Source: Thermoplasmatota archaeon (GTDB taxonomy: Archaea > Thermoplasmatota > Thermoplasmata > RBG-16-68-12 > JAGMCJ01). From it: a DNA stretch of 5,833 bases. Under the pieces are notes generated by a model. That model did no database searches, was not told the DNA's origin, and worked only from the letters and a program-made list of their open reading frames with translations. This document shows, one piece after another, positions 4,372-5,833 of the stretch. Location: NCBI GenBank assembly GCA_022848825.1, contig JAJISH010000433.1:1-5833 (forward strand), in the 5' to 3' direction. Each line of letters starts with the position of its first letter. Positions within the stretch are counted from its first letter, which is position 1. The translations under genes were made by a program, and so were the position numbers.

Positions 4372-5472
4372 GTGACGTGCGTGGTTGGGGACGATTGCCT
4401 CAAGGCCATTGATTTCTTCTGTGGGGCGGGAGGAATGACCTTTGGCCTTCGTCAAGCTGGTATAGACGTCGTTGCCGGAATTGATAATGATGCCAACTGC
4501 CGGGAGACCTACGAGAGGAACAACCCAGGTTCAGAATTCATTGAGGTTGACATTCGCGCGTTATCCGAGCTTGCCCTTTCGAGGCGACTCGGAATCGAGA
4601 AATGTGAAGACTCGCTCCTGTTTGCCTGTTGTACTCCTTGTCAGTATTGGACGAAGATTAACACGAACAAGAACGGAACCCTTCAAGGAAGAGATCTTCT
4701 GCGAGAGTTCATGCGTTTCATGTCCTGGTTCAAACCAGGATATTTGCTTGTTGAGAATGTCCCAGGCCTCTTCACTTCTGGAAAGGAGAACGTACTCCAG
4801 ACTTTGTTTGATTTCCTAACCAAGGAATCCTATGCTTTCGACAATCGAATCGTCAGCGCGAAGCATTTTGGGGTCCCTCAGAAGCGAACAAGGTTCGTGC
4901 TAGCAGCCACGAGGATTTCAAGAAGCATTCAACTTCCTGAGGAGAATCCCGCCAGGATTCCTCATGTGAGAGACTTCATAGGTACACATAACGGCTTCCC
5001 TTCAGTCGAAGATGGTCATAAGGACTACACAGACTTCATTCACACAACAGCCTCTCTCTCGGATAAGAACAGAAGGCGAATCGGATTGACGCCAAAGGAT
5101 GGAGGAACACGATCAAGCTGGAAGAACGTTCCAGAACTTCAGATTGAAGCATACCGCGGAAGGGACAACATCTTCAGAGACGTGTACGGAAGGATGTTCT
5201 GGGACAAACCGGCGCCTACAATCACGACGCGCTTCAACAGTCTGTCAAATGGTCGGTTTGGACATCCTGAGGAACCGCGTGCGATATCGCTTAGGGAGGG
5301 CGCCACATTGCAGACGTTTCCAAAGACGTATGTATTCAGAGGGTCCAGTGAGGCATCCATTGCCAGGCAAATCGGGAATGCAGTTCCACCAAGGCTGGCG
5401 CAACGATTAGGGGAATGTGTAGTGAGGAGTTGGAGCGATGCCGTCCTTTCGGGCAAAAGCACGAGCTGTTGA
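4372..5472 (+). CDS. C5-cytosine DNA methyltransferase (Dcm-type, modification enzyme of a restriction-modification locus)
   Basis: This enzyme transfers a methyl group from S-adenosylmethionine to carbon 5 of cytosine in DNA. The 366-residue product carries the family motifs in order. Motif I is AIDFFCGAGGMTFGL (12-26, AdoMet binding), followed by the acidic GIDND (36-40). Motif IV is CCTPCQYW with catalytic C90; motif VI is VENVPG (127-132). Motif VIII is Q170-K-R172-T-R174. A target-recognition region spans roughly 180-280. Motif IX lies around RAISLREGATLQTFP (303-317), and motif X is GNAVPPRLA (335-343). Motif IV reads C-T-P-C-Q rather than the commoner G-P-P-C-Q; the catalytic Cys and Gln are intact. 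The length is normal. The start is GTG: 4372 has GGGGG (4363-4367) before it, while GTG 4381 has a better-spaced GGTGA (4371-4375), so three residues may be overcalled. The gene overlaps the ATPase gene by 35 nt. The target sequence cannot be read from the protein. Confidence 0.96.
   Translation: MTCVVGDDCLKAIDFFCGAGGMTFGLRQAGIDVVAGIDNDANCRETYERNNPGSEFIEVDIRALSELALSRRLGIEKCEDSLLFACCTPCQYWTKINTNKNGTLQGRDLLREFMRFMSWFKPGYLLVENVPGLFTSGKENVLQTLFDFLTKESYAFDNRIVSAKHFGVPQKRTRFVLAATRISRSIQLPEENPARIPHVRDFIGTHNGFPSVEDGHKDYTDFIHTTASLSDKNRRRIGLTPKDGGTRSSWKNVPELQIEAYRGRDNIFRDVYGRMFWDKPAPTITTRFNSLSNGRFGHPEEPRAISLREGATLQTFPKTYVFRGSSEASIARQIGNAVPPRLAQRLGECVVRSWSDAVLSGKSTSC
5426..5429 (+). promoter_or_regulatory. 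Shine-Dalgarno GGAG for the ATPase gene
   Basis: GGAG lies 8 nt before the ATG at 5438, inside the methylase coding sequence. In the ATPase frame a TGA at 5423-5425 closes upstream reading, and no other start codon lies between it and 5438, so the start is well fixed. Confidence 0.7.
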
Positions 5473-5833
5473 CCTCCTGGGAAAAGGGCAAATAGCTGAT
5501 CTCCCAACAGCGATTTGCGAGCTTTGGAAGAACGGTTATGACGCATATGCTGACAAACTCTCATGCAATCTGTACTTGGCTGGTTATGAGAACCTAGAAT
5601 CCCCAATCTTCACACTATCAGACGATGGAACAGGAATGTCAAGAGAGGATATTGAAGAGAAATGGATAGTCTTGGGAACTGACTCAAGAGTTCGTGGTTT
5701 GGAGGCGCTGACAGAAGAGGAAAGATTGAAGAAGCCACCGAGAATCCCAATGGGAGAGAAAGGGATAGGTCGACTCTCCGTTGCCTATCTGGGGCCCAGG
5801 ATGCTGATGGTCACGAAGAAGAAGGGTGAGACT
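5438..5833 (+). CDS. GHKL ATPase of the MORC/MutL-like (HATPase_c_3) type, N-terminal 132 residues, cut by the window edge
   Basis: The visible part is the ATP-binding module of a GHKL (gyrase, Hsp90, histidine kinase, MutL) protein. The N box is AICELWKNGYDAYA, with E28 (general base), N32 (Mg2+) and D35-A36. The G1 box is LSDDGTGMS (D63, G64, G66). It is followed by EKWIVLGTDSR (74-84), which is typical of MORC/paraMORC proteins rather than histidine kinases. The G2 lid is MGEKGIGRLSVAYLG (105-119). Known proteins of this type continue with an S5-like domain and often a variable C-terminal part; these lie beyond the window. The family clamps on DNA and uses ATP-driven dimerisation; prokaryotic members sit in restriction-modification loci with methylases, SF2 helicases and endonucleases. 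The 35-nt overlap with the methylase means one operon and probably one system. The call as MORC-like rather than MutL itself rests on the motif spacing and the methylase neighbour. Confidence 0.93.
   Translation, partial: MPSFRAKARAVDLLGKGQIADLPTAICELWKNGYDAYADKLSCNLYLAGYENLESPIFTLSDDGTGMSREDIEEKWIVLGTDSRVRGLEALTEEERLKKPPRIPMGEKGIGRLSVAYLGPRMLMVTKKKGET

Noticed and set aside
3958..4455. 165-aa minus-strand open frame across the methylase promoter and start
   Set aside because: Composition is rich in Arg, Ser, Pro and His with no domain pattern. It overlaps the methylase 5' end and TATA box, and the frame is probably open by chance.

Overview
The window looks like a piece of an archaeal genome, probably Thermoplasmata-like or another euryarchaeal lineage of medium GC. 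The evidence is indirect. Two good TATA-type boxes (967-974 and 4329-4335) sit upstream of genes. Ribosome binding sites match the archaeal/bacterial anti-SD (GGAGG, GGTGA). TTG and GTG are used as starts, and there are no bacterial -35/-10 pairs that I can see. No rRNA, tRNA, CRISPR array or recognisable insertion sequence is present. All convincing genes are on the + strand.

Layout. Positions 1-334 are non-coding and contain a G-rich telomere-like stretch and a long two-part inverted repeat (205-278) ahead of a small membrane-anchored protein (335-793). A short gap (794-1066) holds a TATA box and a doubtful small Cys-rich ORF (806-1048). It is followed by a tightly coupled two-gene cassette: a 364-residue protein of unknown family (1067-2161) and a 373-residue protein with a PD-(D/E)XK nuclease signature (2154-3275), overlapping by 8 nt. 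Then comes about 1.1 kb (3276-4371) with no credible gene but an unusual density of stem-loops and a recurring GCCTCA/TGAGGC hexamer. The right end is a second cassette: a C5-cytosine DNA methyltransferase (4372-5472) overlapping by 35 nt a GHKL ATPase of the MORC/MutL-like type (5438 to the window edge, cut off).

How they may work together. A cytosine methylase coupled to a MORC-like ATPase is the core of a known class of restriction-modification loci (Iyer, Abhiman and Aravind described prokaryotic MORC/paraMORC ATPases with methylases, SF2 helicases and endonucleases). More system genes are therefore expected beyond position 5833. The neighbouring unknown + nuclease pair fits a defence island. 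Whether it is an independent two-gene system or part of the methylase system cannot be decided from this window. The most novel parts are the unknown partner at 1067-2161, the putative nuclease at 2154-3275, and the structured gene-free block between the two cassettes.
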